DNA from: Actinacidiphila epipremni
GTDB lineage: Bacteria > Actinomycetota > Actinomycetes > Streptomycetales > Streptomycetaceae
Assembly: GCF_012034175.1 (NCBI RefSeq)
Contig: NZ_JAATEJ010000034.1
Coordinates: 1-64,000, forward strand
DNA: 64,000 nt
Direction: 5' to 3'
In this document: positions 34,685-43,008 of the stretch, in pieces
How the letters are laid out: each line of letters opens with the position of its first letter
Numbering within the stretch: position 1 is the stretch's first letter
Translations under genes and position numbers: made by a program
Notes under the pieces: generated by a model
The model's input: the letters and a program-made list of their open reading frames with translations, nothing else
Database searches by the model: none
What the model was told of the DNA's origin: nothing

Positions 34685-36855
34685 CAGGCGGGTGCTCCGG
34701 TGAGGGCGGTGCGGCCAGCGTCGCGCAGAGCGAGGAGTTCTTCCTCGCTGGTCGGGGCGACGACGGGGCCGGTGAGGTGGCCCTTGAGGAGGTAATCGCC
34801 GGGCTGGCGATGGTAGGGCCAGGGGTGGGTGCCGGTGAGGTAGAGGGCGTCGGTGCGGAAGGCGACGACGGTTCCGGTGGGAACGTGCAGGGCGCCAGCG
34901 AAGGCGCCCTCGTCGCGGTGGCGCTGGATGAGCAGGGCGGCGCGGGCGGCGGACCAGATCGCGGCGGACCATTCGGGGTGGGCGTTGGGGTCGCGAGAGA
35001 AGCCGGTGGGTTTTTGCCAGGTGATCTGCTGGTCGTCGAAGCTGATGATCTCCGCGTCCGCGGGGACGTCGCGTTCCAGGGCACGGGGGGTGGTGCCGGT
35101 GACCATGCGGGGCCGCTGGGCGAAGGACCCGATCCCGTACAGCAGGATGGCGCGCACCGCCCGGGAGGCCAGGTGCGCGGCTCGGGCCTGGCGGGGGTCG
35201 GTGTGCAGGGCCGCCTGGGCGTCGAGGGCGGCCCAGGCGTCCTTGAGGTTTTTCGCCCAGTCGTCCAGGGGTTTGCCCTCCTCCCACAGGATGCCGTCGA
35301 GGATCTCGATCTTCCAGGGGCTGAGGGGGTTGGTTAGGGCCGTGTGGACTTCCGGTCCGCCGGCCCAGGTGGTGAAGGTGGTGCCGGGGGTGGCGGGGTA
35401 GTGCCAGGCGCGGTCGCCGGGAGCCGGGGCGGGCAGCAGCCCGACGTGGCCCCAGCCTTCGGGGACGGTGGCGCGGATGTGCCAGTGCCCGCAGCCGAAC
35501 AGGGCCCTGGCCTGTTCATTGTCCGACCACGAGTGGAAGGTGGCCGCGGTGATGCGGCGCGGGGTGCCGACCGGGGACTTCCAGGTGTGTTTGGCGTAGG
35601 CGAAGGTCCGGTCATATTCCACCAGGGCGGGCAGTTGCTCCGGCACTTGGGGGGTGGTCGCGGGGGTGAGGAGTTCGTTGCGGCCTTGGCCTGCGGTGGC
35701 GTGCATCAGGCCGCGCAGTTCCTCGGAAAGCACGGGATAGCCCTCGGCGTACTGACCGCGGGTGGGGATGGTGCGGGTCCACAGGTCCCGGCCGGTCTGG
35801 GACGGTGAGCCCATGACGACGGCGTCGGGCCAGTGGCGGCGCAGGTTCTTCCACAGCAGCACGAACGCGTCGCGGACGGTGGCGGGGTCGGCGCCATCGG
35901 GGTCGAACCACTCCCCTACCGAGCGGATCTCGACGTGTCCCTCGCCGTTTTCGCGCATGTAGCGGCCGACGGGGTTGCGGGCATGGACGAAGTGGCCGGC
36001 CATGCGGTCCTGGCCGCGTCCGGTGTCGGTGCGCCAGCCCAGGGTGGGGGCGTTCAGCCAGGCGGCGACGGCGTCTTTGAGATAGGGGTAGCGGGCGGCG
36101 TCGCGGTGCCAGGGATCGCCTGCGGTGATGTAGATCCGCTCGACCGGGCCAGGCACGGTCAGCGAGACGGCGTTGAGGATCTCGCCGGCGCTCGCGCCCG
36201 CGAGATCGATGCGGATGGTCTGGTCGCGATGTGCCAGGATCCCGGTGGCAGTGTCGAGGAAGACCGTCGCCCTGGCCTGCTGGGTGAAGTTCGGCCGGGT
36301 GGACGCCAGACCGCTGACATGCCCGAACCAGGCTGGTCCCGCGTCGGGGGGGATCGACGGCAGCAGGCGCGGCTGCTGCGCGGCAGGCTCGAGTGCATCA
36401 GCCAGCGCGGGCCGGGCGGTGAACTCGGCCGGCGCCGCGCTGGGCGCGAGGGCGGCCTCGGGGCGTGCCTCGGCCAGCGGGGACGACGGCGCGGGCACGA
36501 CGACGGTTGCGCTCGGGGCGGGTGCGGGCGGGGCCACGGCCTGCTGCTGGGCGCCAGCAGTGGCAGCAGGCGCACAGAGCGCGGCAGATGCGTGGTTCCC
36601 CTGGCTGGTTGCTGAGGTCGTGGGAGTGGCCAGGGCGCCGGGGGTCAGATCCGGCGCAGCGGCTACGACGTCGGCGATACTCAGCCCGGCAGCGGGAGCG
36701 ATCTGCTCGGCCTTGGCCTTGGTGTGGCTGGCCAGGGCGTTGATCTGCTTGTCCCGACGGGCTTCCAGCCGGTTCAGGGCGGTGCGGGCCTTCTTGATGT
36801 CCTCGCGCAGGCTTCGCAGTTCGGCCAGGCCGGCCTTGTAAGCGGACGCATCCAT
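34684..36855 (-). CDS. Putative diverged family-B DNA polymerase (723 aa)
   Basis: The first 45 residues are a charged coiled coil, then an Ala/Pro-rich linker to about 160. From about 190 a folded domain follows whose order of motifs reads like a family-B polymerase: motif A-like LVEYDRTFAY (D415), a palm/finger stretch PEVHTALT with ILDGILWEEGKPLDDW, motif B-like RAVRAILLYGIGSF (Y573-G574), and motif C-like VVAFRTDALYLTG (D669, with Thr-Asp in place of Asp-Thr-Asp). Together with a small HTH partner this suggests protein-primed replication. The start is ATG 36855 in a TGATG overlap with the upstream gene. I know no exact family; catalytic competence is uncertain because motif C keeps one clear acid. 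Confidence 0.5.
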   Translation of the reverse strand: MDASAYKAGLAELRSLREDIKKARTALNRLEARRDKQINALASHTKAKAEQIAPAAGLSIADVVAAAPDLTPGALATPTTSATSQGNHASAALCAPAATAGAQQQAVAPPAPAPSATVVVPAPSSPLAEARPEAALAPSAAPAEFTARPALADALEPAAQQPRLLPSIPPDAGPAWFGHVSGLASTRPNFTQQARATVFLDTATGILAHRDQTIRIDLAGASAGEILNAVSLTVPGPVERIYITAGDPWHRDAARYPYLKDAVAAWLNAPTLGWRTDTGRGQDRMAGHFVHARNPVGRYMRENGEGHVEIRSVGEWFDPDGADPATVRDAFVLLWKNLRRHWPDAVVMGSPSQTGRDLWTRTIPTRGQYAEGYPVLSEELRGLMHATAGQGRNELLTPATTPQVPEQLPALVEYDRTFAYAKHTWKSPVGTPRRITAATFHSWSDNEQARALFGCGHWHIRATVPEGWGHVGLLPAPAPGDRAWHYPATPGTTFTTWAGGPEVHTALTNPLSPWKIEILDGILWEEGKPLDDWAKNLKDAWAALDAQAALHTDPRQARAAHLASRAVRAILLYGIGSFAQRPRMVTGTTPRALERDVPADAEIISFDDQQITWQKPTGFSRDPNAHPEWSAAIWSAARAALLIQRHRDEGAFAGALHVPTGTVVAFRTDALYLTGTHPWPYHRQPGDYLLKGHLTGPVVAPTSEEELLALRDAGRTALTGAPA

Positions 36856-37469
36856 CAGGACTCCTGGCTGGTGATGGCAGTAGGGCGGGTGCGGATGTAG
36901 GCCACCGGGCCGCCGGAATGGGACGGGAGCGCAGCGCCGAGCAGCCGGCTCGCCGCTTGGCGTCCGGACCGGGTGGGTGCGGTGAGGTGCGTGACGGGGG
37001 TGACCAAGTCGGTGACGTAACCGGCCAGAACGGCATCGGGAAAGCTGTGCCGGCCCTGACTGTCTTTCGCCCACTGTTGCAAGCCGCTGAGGACGGCGAC
37101 CACGTAGCCGGACAGGGTCACCGGCAGGATCTGTCCGGCTGCCACACTCGCCGGATTGCACCGCCACCGCCCCTGCAAGGCAGCCAGCAGCTCATCGGGA
37201 GGCAGGGACGCAGAGAAGCCTTGTGTCTGCTCACTCTGCTGGCGGGTCGCCGGGGCGACGTCGGCGCGGAGCACGGCTATCTCCGGTACCTGCAGGTGCG
37301 CCAGGTCCGCTACAGGACGGTCCTTCAGTGCGAGGACCACCTCCAGCGGCACCATAACCCGCACGCCGCGACGGGCTGTCCCCGGGATCAGGCCCGCGTG
37401 GATCAGGCGACGGAAGGTGGTCACCGCGCAGTCGAGTTCCGCAGCCGCCTGACCGGTGGTCAGCAGCAC
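36855..37469 (-). CDS. MerR/excisionase-like HTH protein (204 aa)
   Basis: First gene of the replication-like operon. The N-terminal 50 residues form a MerR/excisionase-type winged helix (TTGQAAAELDCAVTTFRRLI then HAGLIPGTARRGVRVMVPLE). The rest, including a hydrophobic stretch around ILPVTLSGYVVAVLSGL, is unrecognised. The start is GTG 37469 with GGAAGGAGG at ideal distance. It may be the operon's regulator or an origin/telomere-binding factor; the tight coupling to the polymerase-like gene argues for a shared role. Confidence 0.7.
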   Translation of the reverse strand: MLLTTGQAAAELDCAVTTFRRLIHAGLIPGTARRGVRVMVPLEVVLALKDRPVADLAHLQVPEIAVLRADVAPATRQQSEQTQGFSASLPPDELLAALQGRWRCNPASVAAGQILPVTLSGYVVAVLSGLQQWAKDSQGRHSFPDAVLAGYVTDLVTPVTHLTAPTRSGRQAASRLLGAALPSHSGGPVAYIRTRPTAITSQES

Positions 37470-37796
37470 ACCGGCCTCCCTTCCTCCGACGCCGCTCGGT
37501 CACCGCAAGCGTAGGAAGCATGCACCTAAACCGTCAACCCGACTCTAATATCTGATGAAGGACTGTACCTGTTCGCTCTCCCTGGCTAGCACAACGTTCC
37601 TGCGGGCCGAGGAACACTGCCCCAGCCGAGGGCACGTACCGGGCAGCCATGTGGCCCCGCGCTGAGCCCTTGGCCAGATCGCAGAGGGGGCCGAGCGAAG
37701 TCCCCTCCCCGTCAAGAACGCGTGCCGCGCGCCGGCGGGCTGACGTCGGAGCGGCTCTCGGAAGCAGTGAAGGCAAGGCCAGAAGCTCAGACCTGG
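37470..37796. other. Intergenic, promoter region
   Basis: About 330 bp upstream of the HTH-polymerase operon. Around 37525-37570 it is AT-richer (CTAATATCTGATG) and likely carries the operon promoter. No gene seen. Confidence 0.4.
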
Positions 37797-39206
37797 TCAG
37801 TAGAGGTTGGGGCCATACGGGCTCTGGCCTCGAAGGAACGGCTTGAGGTCGTCGGGGCGGGGTTCTGGGATGGCGGGGAGCTGGAGCCGCTGGGCCATCA
37901 GCTGGAGCTGAGCTACGTGCCGTGTGGCCCAGTCGATCCATGCGTCGGCCTGGGCCTTTACCGGCCCCGGTGGGAGGGATCCGGCATGCGCGCGGGCGGC
38001 ATCGAGATACTCACCCAGGTGGTTCGCGCGGCGCCAGGCGGCCTCCCGCGACTCCAACTCCCTGATTCGGTAAGCCTCGGCGTACTCTTCACGGGCCTGC
38101 GCCATCGCGGCTTCCCAGCGAAGGCGCTTTTGCCGTTCCGCCTCCAGGTCGGCAAGGCGTCTGCGTTCGGCCGCCTCTCCCCGCAGCCCGATCTCCTGCA
38201 CGATCTCGGGGAGCTGCTCCTCCAGGGGGCGCTCAGCGCTGTCGGCCCACTCGGACGCACGGTGCGGCTGACCGCCGCTGAGGACCAAGCGCAGCCGCTC
38301 GGAGGGCGTGTAGTCGAACCGGGGGATCTTTACCCAGGAGTACTTCTTCGCCTCGGCCAGCTCCTTCTCGGTCGGAATGTGCTCGGCGCGGTCCTGTTCC
38401 TGGACGACGAGGAAGTCGACGCTTTGCCCCTGGGCGGTGACCGTGAAGTGGGATCGAGAGCTGCGGCGGCGGTGCGGGGGCGGTGCTGCATCCACCACAC
38501 CGGCTGCGCAGGTATGACCGTCGCGTTCGACCGCTGTCAGGAGAGCGTGCACGAGCCGCAGGGCGCGCCCCTGGACGGATCTCGTCAAAGCAAGCGGTTG
38601 GGATACCTTCTGCATGGCCTGGACCACTTTGTGTGGGCGTGTGAGCCGAGACGGGACAGCCACCGGTTCCAGGACCGCCAGCCGCCATGCCGGGGTGTCG
38701 ACAAGCTTGATCTCGTAGCCGTCACGACACCACCCCCCATACAGTTCTTTCGTCTTCGGGATCCGTCCGGACCTGCACGCGGTGGCCACGCGGGCAGGCC
38801 ACCCGTCGGAGTCCCGCCCCGTCCGCACGATCCTGCCGCCCGATGCTTCAAGTTCCTCCAGCAGCTGCTCGGTGAAGGACTTGCGTGGTTGGCGCGGCAT
38901 TCGAGGCAGCGGCGAGGCAGTAGGTCCAGCGTCCGTCGACGCCTTGACAGGCGTCAACCGGGGCATGGCCAGATTTTTGGCTGAAGCCGGAGTGGCCGGG
39001 TAGGTGCCGTGGGCCAGGTAGTGGCTGCCGGCATCTGTCAGCGCCACGTTCCAACGACCGCCACGTCGGGAGACCTTGACCAGTCCTCTGTTCTGCAGCG
39101 CCTGGCAGCTGGCCTTATAGCCGCTGGAGTCCCAGACCCCCTCGGGGCAGCCCTTGCCGACCCACTCCAGCACCGCAAGCTGCCGCTCATTGAGGAGCTT
39201 CTTCAT
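37797..39206 (-). CDS. Unknown protein with winged-helix N-terminus and long helix (469 aa)
   Basis: Not recognised as a named family. Residues 1-60 (LLNERQLAVLEWVGKGCPEG and LQNRGLVKVSRRGGRWNVAL with DAGSHYL) read as a winged-helix DNA-binding domain. A central region includes VTAQGQSVDFLVVQEQDRAEHIP, and residues about 330-420 form a strongly charged alpha helix/coiled coil (ERRRLADLEAERQKRLRWE). The start is ATG 39206 with GGAAGG six bases upstream. Similar proteins are common in Streptomyces accessory DNA as hypothetical proteins. Confidence 0.65.
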   Translation of the reverse strand: MKKLLNERQLAVLEWVGKGCPEGVWDSSGYKASCQALQNRGLVKVSRRGGRWNVALTDAGSHYLAHGTYPATPASAKNLAMPRLTPVKASTDAGPTASPLPRMPRQPRKSFTEQLLEELEASGGRIVRTGRDSDGWPARVATACRSGRIPKTKELYGGWCRDGYEIKLVDTPAWRLAVLEPVAVPSRLTRPHKVVQAMQKVSQPLALTRSVQGRALRLVHALLTAVERDGHTCAAGVVDAAPPPHRRRSSRSHFTVTAQGQSVDFLVVQEQDRAEHIPTEKELAEAKKYSWVKIPRFDYTPSERLRLVLSGGQPHRASEWADSAERPLEEQLPEIVQEIGLRGEAAERRRLADLEAERQKRLRWEAAMAQAREEYAEAYRIRELESREAAWRRANHLGEYLDAARAHAGSLPPGPVKAQADAWIDWATRHVAQLQLMAQRLQLPAIPEPRPDDLKPFLRGQSPYGPNLY

Positions 39207-39387
39207 CGGCTGCCTTCCACCAACGACCAGATGCCTGGCCGAGAGCCTGCCATGTAGGTACCCGGCCGGGGTGGCCATCGTGGAGGATCAACCCGAAGTG
39301 GTACCAACCCCCGCTGCTGAGAAGGGCTGCTCCCACGAGGCTGTCCGACCCTGACGGCGGTCCCCGCCCGGCGATGCCGCAGGCAAC

Positions 39388-39967
39388 TCAATAAGCGAAC
39401 TCGACATAGGCGATGTCGGTGAGCCGGACTTGGCTGCGCTTGCGTGGAGAGCGCAGGTGGAAGTAAGTCTCTGCCAGCGCCTCACCGAGGATCTGCCGTA
39501 GTTCAGGTTCCCCCGCGCCCTGGTGGCGGGCCTCGAACAGCAGTTGTGGGTAGGGGGGCGGGCAGTGCCTCGGTGAGCCGGCGCTGACGGCCGTCGTCGG
39601 AGGAGCCGGCGGCGGCGTCGAACCCGAACCAGGCACAGAGGTGTACCTGCACAGGCGCGTGCTGGCTGTTGATGATCTGGCGATGGATGCGGCGGCGGAC
39701 CCTCGGCTGCCACATGCGGATGATGTCGTGGGCGATGGCCTCGCGGGTTGGTTGGGTCGCGGGGCTCTGCGGATGGTCGAGGAGGTTTTGCAAAGCGGCT
39801 GGCGTGGTGTTCAACTGCGCGGCCAGTGCCGTGATGCTGGTGTGGCGCGCCTGCAGGAAGCGCAGCCGGGCCCGGTCGGATTTCGGGGGCTGGCGTGTCC
39901 AGTAGCGGGCGTCGGCAATGTCGAGTGCGTGGGCGATGGAGCTGGTGCTGTCCGGGCCGTGGAGCAT
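39388..39967 (-). pseudogene. tpg: Tpg-like telomere terminal protein, frameshifted
   Basis: Tpg is the protein covalently attached to Streptomyces linear DNA ends. The first frame (from ATG 39967, AAGGA upstream) gives an HTH-like region (SITALAAQLNTTPAALQNLL), then RMWQPRVRRRIHRQI, VHLCAWFGFDAAAGSSDDGR and RRLTEALPAP. The match then continues in another frame with YPQLLFEARHQGAGEPELRQ, ILGEALAETYFHL and LTDIAYVEFAY, the typical Tpg C-terminus. Removing one base from the six-G run at 39553-39558 (plus strand) restores one 192-aa protein, close to the 184-185 aa of known Tpg. It is either a recent one-base insertion or a homopolymer error. It is the last gene of the transposition-type operon, 15 bp after the preceding stop. 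Confidence 0.8.
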
Positions 39968-39982
39968 ACGGCATGTCCTTGA

Positions 39983-41110
39983 TCAGGCAGTGCGGCCGCG
40001 CAGCGTGGAGGCGATGTCGTTCTTGGGTGCGGAGCGTGCTGGGCCGCTGGTGGTGCGAGCGGGTGGTGAGGGAAGCAGGCGGCACGCGGTGAGGGCCTGC
40101 TCGATTTCGGGGTGTTGCCAGCGGGGGCTGGCCAGCGGATTGGGTGTATCGGGGTGGCCGCTGATTTCGGCCAGACGGCGGGCGGCTTCCAGTAGGGGGT
40201 CGGTCCATGCGGGCAACGGCGGCAGGCCCTGGCCGGGCCGGTAGAGCAAGTGCCCGATCTGGTCTGTGGTGTAGCCGGTCAGGACACGCACCGCGACACA
40301 GGCGGCGTGGACGGGGTGGGCGATGCGGGTGTGGATCCGGGCGGCGACGGTGGCGGTGTGCGGATGGCAGTGGTCCTGGTGGGCGTGGGGCGGCGGCTTG
40401 GGCGTGATGGGGCCGTCCACGTGCGGTGGGGGCGCGGGCGGGCGGTAGGTGACGGGGCGTGTGGGTTGCGGGGGCATCGGGAACCACACCTCGCCAACTG
40501 TTGGGGGGAAGGGGGCGTGGTGCTGCCACCAACGGTGGCCGGGCAGGTCTTTCCTGGCAGGTCGCCAGTGCGCGGCGGCCGCGGCCGGATCGTCGAGCAG
40601 GCGGTGGTCGGCGGCGGCCAGGGTCGCCGTTGCGTGTGGTGGCAGTGGCCCGTTGCAGAGCAGTGTCAGGCGGATGCCAGTGCCGGCGTTGAGGGTGAGC
40701 AGGTGCTCCCATTGCCTTCGGGTGAGGCGATGGGCGCGGCAGACGGTGATGCGGGTGACGCCGAGGGCCAGGATCCAGGCGGCGGCGATGCGCCAGCTGC
40801 GTTCGGCGTAGGTGATCCATGGAGGCGCGTGGTGGTCTTCGGTGAGGATGGGCAGGTGTTTGCCCAGGGCGCGGATCACGTCGTGGGCAAGGTAGGCGCC
40901 GCCGGGCACAGCCGGTGCGGGCGTGGGATGGACGGTGATGTGCCCGCGGCCGGGCTGGTGGGCGGTGAACGCCAGTCGCATGTAGTGGGCTTCGTCGTGG
41001 GGGTCGACTATGACGGTGACCGGTGCGGGCAGGGTGGCGGTGTGCGGGATCCAAGGGGGCGGGGTACCCAAGGCGGGGGTATGGCCGTCTTCGGGTGGGG
41101 TGGCTGTCAT
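39983..41110 (-). CDS. Unknown protein of the transposition/terminal-protein operon (375 aa)
   Basis: Not recognised. The start is ATG 41110 in an ATGA overlap with the upstream ATPase gene. The N-terminal half has alternating strands and helices (VTVIVDPHDEAHYMRLAF; ILALGVTRITVCRAHRLTRR) that could be a Rossmann-like fold, with the middle rich in Pro and His and a helical C-terminus. It sits where TniQ/TnsD-type targeting genes occur in Tn5053/Tn7-like elements but shows neither the TniQ zinc motif nor its opening. It has no similarity to Tap that I can see. Confidence 0.65.
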   Translation of the reverse strand: MTATPPEDGHTPALGTPPPWIPHTATLPAPVTVIVDPHDEAHYMRLAFTAHQPGRGHITVHPTPAPAVPGGAYLAHDVIRALGKHLPILTEDHHAPPWITYAERSWRIAAAWILALGVTRITVCRAHRLTRRQWEHLLTLNAGTGIRLTLLCNGPLPPHATATLAAADHRLLDDPAAAAAHWRPARKDLPGHRWWQHHAPFPPTVGEVWFPMPPQPTRPVTYRPPAPPPHVDGPITPKPPPHAHQDHCHPHTATVAARIHTRIAHPVHAACVAVRVLTGYTTDQIGHLLYRPGQGLPPLPAWTDPLLEAARRLAEISGHPDTPNPLASPRWQHPEIEQALTACRLLPSPPARTTSGPARSAPKNDIASTLRGRTA

Positions 41111-41913
41111 CGGGTCTGCGCCCCTGGTACCAGGTGGCGCAGGAGGGCGTCGGGATCGGCGGTGGGTTGGCCGGTGCGGTGCTGGATGCTGATGCTGCGG
41201 TGGGTGACAGTGGCCCAGCGGCGGAAGTTGCCGTGGGCCCACCTCTGGTCGAGGTGGAGCAGCACGGCGGGATCGGCGGTCTTCCAGTGGGGGTGGAAGG
41301 CGGCGATGGTCGTGGGGATGTCAGCGCGGTCCAAGAGGTCCAGGCTGTGCCAGCAGGTGATGCGTGCGGCGAGCATCGCGGTGGCGCGCAGGGCACGGAT
41401 GCGGTGGCTGCCGGCGGTCAGGAGCAGTGCGAACTGGGTGCGTGGGTCGTCGCAGAGGTAGCGAAGGTATTCCAGGCAGGTGGCGGAGAGCTGGTGTGCT
41501 TCGTCGATGGCCAGCAGCCGCACCGGGTGGTGGAGGGCGTGGCGGACCAGGTCGTCGCTGGTACCGCAGTCATCCGGGGGCTGGCCGGACAGGCCAAGGG
41601 CGTGGTGCAGGCTGTGGCGCAAGTCCTGGGGCCGGGCCTGGGGCCGGGGCAGGATGCGGATGGCCTGCATGTGGGGGTTGTGGTCCAGGACGGTGTGCAG
41701 GGTGAAGGTCTTGCCTACCCCTGCTGGTGCGGTCAGGCACATCATGCCGTGCTGGGCGAAGGTGGTGCGCAGGGCGGCTGCGGCGGCGGAGAGCGGGCTG
41801 GTTGTCACGGTGCGGGCGTGGGGAAGGTTGAGGTGGTGGCGGGCGCGCCGGACGGTGCCGTGGGCAGTGGCCGTGGTGGTGGCGGGGGTGCCCCGGTAGG
41901 AGGTGGGGGTCAC
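41107..41913 (-). CDS. AAA+ ATPase, TniB/TnsC-like, copy 2 (268 aa)
   Basis: Second of two ATPases in the operon. Walker A APAGVGKT is at residues 62-69, Walker B LLAIDEAHQL and sensor LLTAGSHRIR follow. TniB/TnsC/MuB proteins select target DNA and activate the transposase. The start is GTG 41913, overlapping the upstream TGA as GTGA. It is more diverged and Pro/His-richer than copy 1. Two ATPases in tandem may form a mixed filament or ring, but that is speculative. Confidence 0.75.
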   Translation of the reverse strand: MTPTSYRGTPATTTATAHGTVRRARHHLNLPHARTVTTSPLSAAAAALRTTFAQHGMMCLTAPAGVGKTFTLHTVLDHNPHMQAIRILPRPQARPQDLRHSLHHALGLSGQPPDDCGTSDDLVRHALHHPVRLLAIDEAHQLSATCLEYLRYLCDDPRTQFALLLTAGSHRIRALRATAMLAARITCWHSLDLLDRADIPTTIAAFHPHWKTADPAVLLHLDQRWAHGNFRRWATVTHRSISIQHRTGQPTADPDALLRHLVPGAQTR

Positions 41914-42722
41914 CGGTCGTCGTCGCGGCGTACGGAGCGCGGCGGCCGTGCGCGGCGCAGAGCCCAGCGTGCGAGGGTTTCGTCGACTTCGGTCAACCCG
42001 CGGCGCTTGAGGCCCTCCAATACGTGGTGGGTGATCTTGGACCACATGCGGAAGGTGCCGCCACCGGCTTCCAGGTCGATGAAGTTGATCAGTTCGGGTG
42101 ATGCGTTTGCCCAGACCGGGTGGAACAGTGGAATGTTCTTGGCGACTTCGTCGGGCTCCATGGGTGTGAACTCCTGCCAGATGTAGATCCGGGAGGCCAG
42201 GGCCGGTTCGTTGTAGAGGGTCTTGTAGCACTCCTCACCGCCGACGAAGAGCACTGCGGGACGGTTCCTGCCCTTGCCGCTGTCCCACAGGTGCCGGATG
42301 AACTCGAAGCACTCACGGCTGAACTGCTGGGCCTCGTCACAGACCAGCACGTAGGGGCGGCGTGCCAGGGAGCGCTTGAGGAGTTGGTCGAACTCGCTAG
42401 GGCGGGCGGGGGGCTTGCCCTCCAGGTGCAGAGCGTCGAACAGTTCCATGCGGATGTCGCGGGGGGTGGGGCGGGAACGGAACTGCAGCAGCAGCACGAG
42501 GTCCGGTGCGACTTCCTTCAATGCCGCCCGCACCGAGAACGTCTTGCCCAGTCCTGCGTCACCGTAGATACACGACATGGCGCGGGCGTCGATGGTGTCG
42601 GCGATGTTCTCGCCAGCTTCCAGCAGCGCCTCGGTGGCCACGATTCGGGCAGAGGCAAGGCCGAGGTAGAAGTCGGGGTCGCCGTCGTCGGTGGCGACAG
42701 CGGTCACGGTAGCGGTGGCCAT
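41910..42722 (-). CDS. AAA+ ATPase, TniB/TnsC-like, copy 1 (270 aa)
   Basis: Transposition regulator ATPase. Walker A YGDAGLGKTF is at residues 53-62, Walker B VLVCDEAQQF with D129-E130, and sensor-like AVLFVGGEECYKTLY. The C-terminus matches the small AAA lid (GGGTFRMWSKITHHVLEGLK). The start is ATG 42722 with AAGGAG six bases upstream. It is co-transcribed with the DDE transposase upstream, as in tniA-tniB or tnsB-tnsC. The motifs are intact. Confidence 0.85.
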   Translation of the reverse strand: MATATVTAVATDDGDPDFYLGLASARIVATEALLEAGENIADTIDARAMSCIYGDAGLGKTFSVRAALKEVAPDLVLLLQFRSRPTPRDIRMELFDALHLEGKPPARPSEFDQLLKRSLARRPYVLVCDEAQQFSRECFEFIRHLWDSGKGRNRPAVLFVGGEECYKTLYNEPALASRIYIWQEFTPMEPDEVAKNIPLFHPVWANASPELINFIDLEAGGGTFRMWSKITHHVLEGLKRRGLTEVDETLARWALRRARPPRSVRRDDDR

Positions 42723-43008
42723 GATGGCTCCTTCGGGTACGGATGGAGAGGCTGCCGGGAGTTCGGGGTCTGTGTGAGGGGGGCTGAGGTGATGGGTCGC
42801 GGGAGGGGACGGCCCGGACGCCCCCCAGGAAGGCGCAGCCGGCGGCGTCGAAGACGTCGAGTGCGGCCGGTGTTGCGAGGCGTGTGCGGACGCAGATTTT
42901 GCTGCCGGCTTGGACGGTGAAAGTGGCGGTGTAGGTGCGGCGCTGGAAGAGGATGTGGCCGCCCAAGCTGATGGTGCGCGCCGCGCCAGGCGGAGTGGCG
43001 GGTGTCAT
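42559..43008 (-). CDS. Small ORF between transposase and ATPase, overlapping the latter (149 aa)
   Basis: ATG 43008 overlaps the transposase stop as ATGA, which argues that it is translated. The first 55 residues look real and beta-rich (ISLGGHILFQRRTYTATFTV then KICVRTRLATPAALDVFDAA), reminiscent of the beta-barrel at the C-terminus of Mu-type transposases. After about residue 65 it is low-complexity Arg/Pro sequence and runs 164 bp into the ATPase gene in another frame. Either the C-terminus is genuine overlap or an earlier stop was lost. Confidence 0.45.
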   Translation of the reverse strand: MTPATPPGAARTISLGGHILFQRRTYTATFTVQAGSKICVRTRLATPAALDVFDAAGCAFLGGVRAVPSRDPSPQPPSHRPRTPGSLSIRTRRSHHGHRYRDRCRHRRRRPRLLPRPCLCPNRGHRGAAGSWREHRRHHRRPRHVVYLR

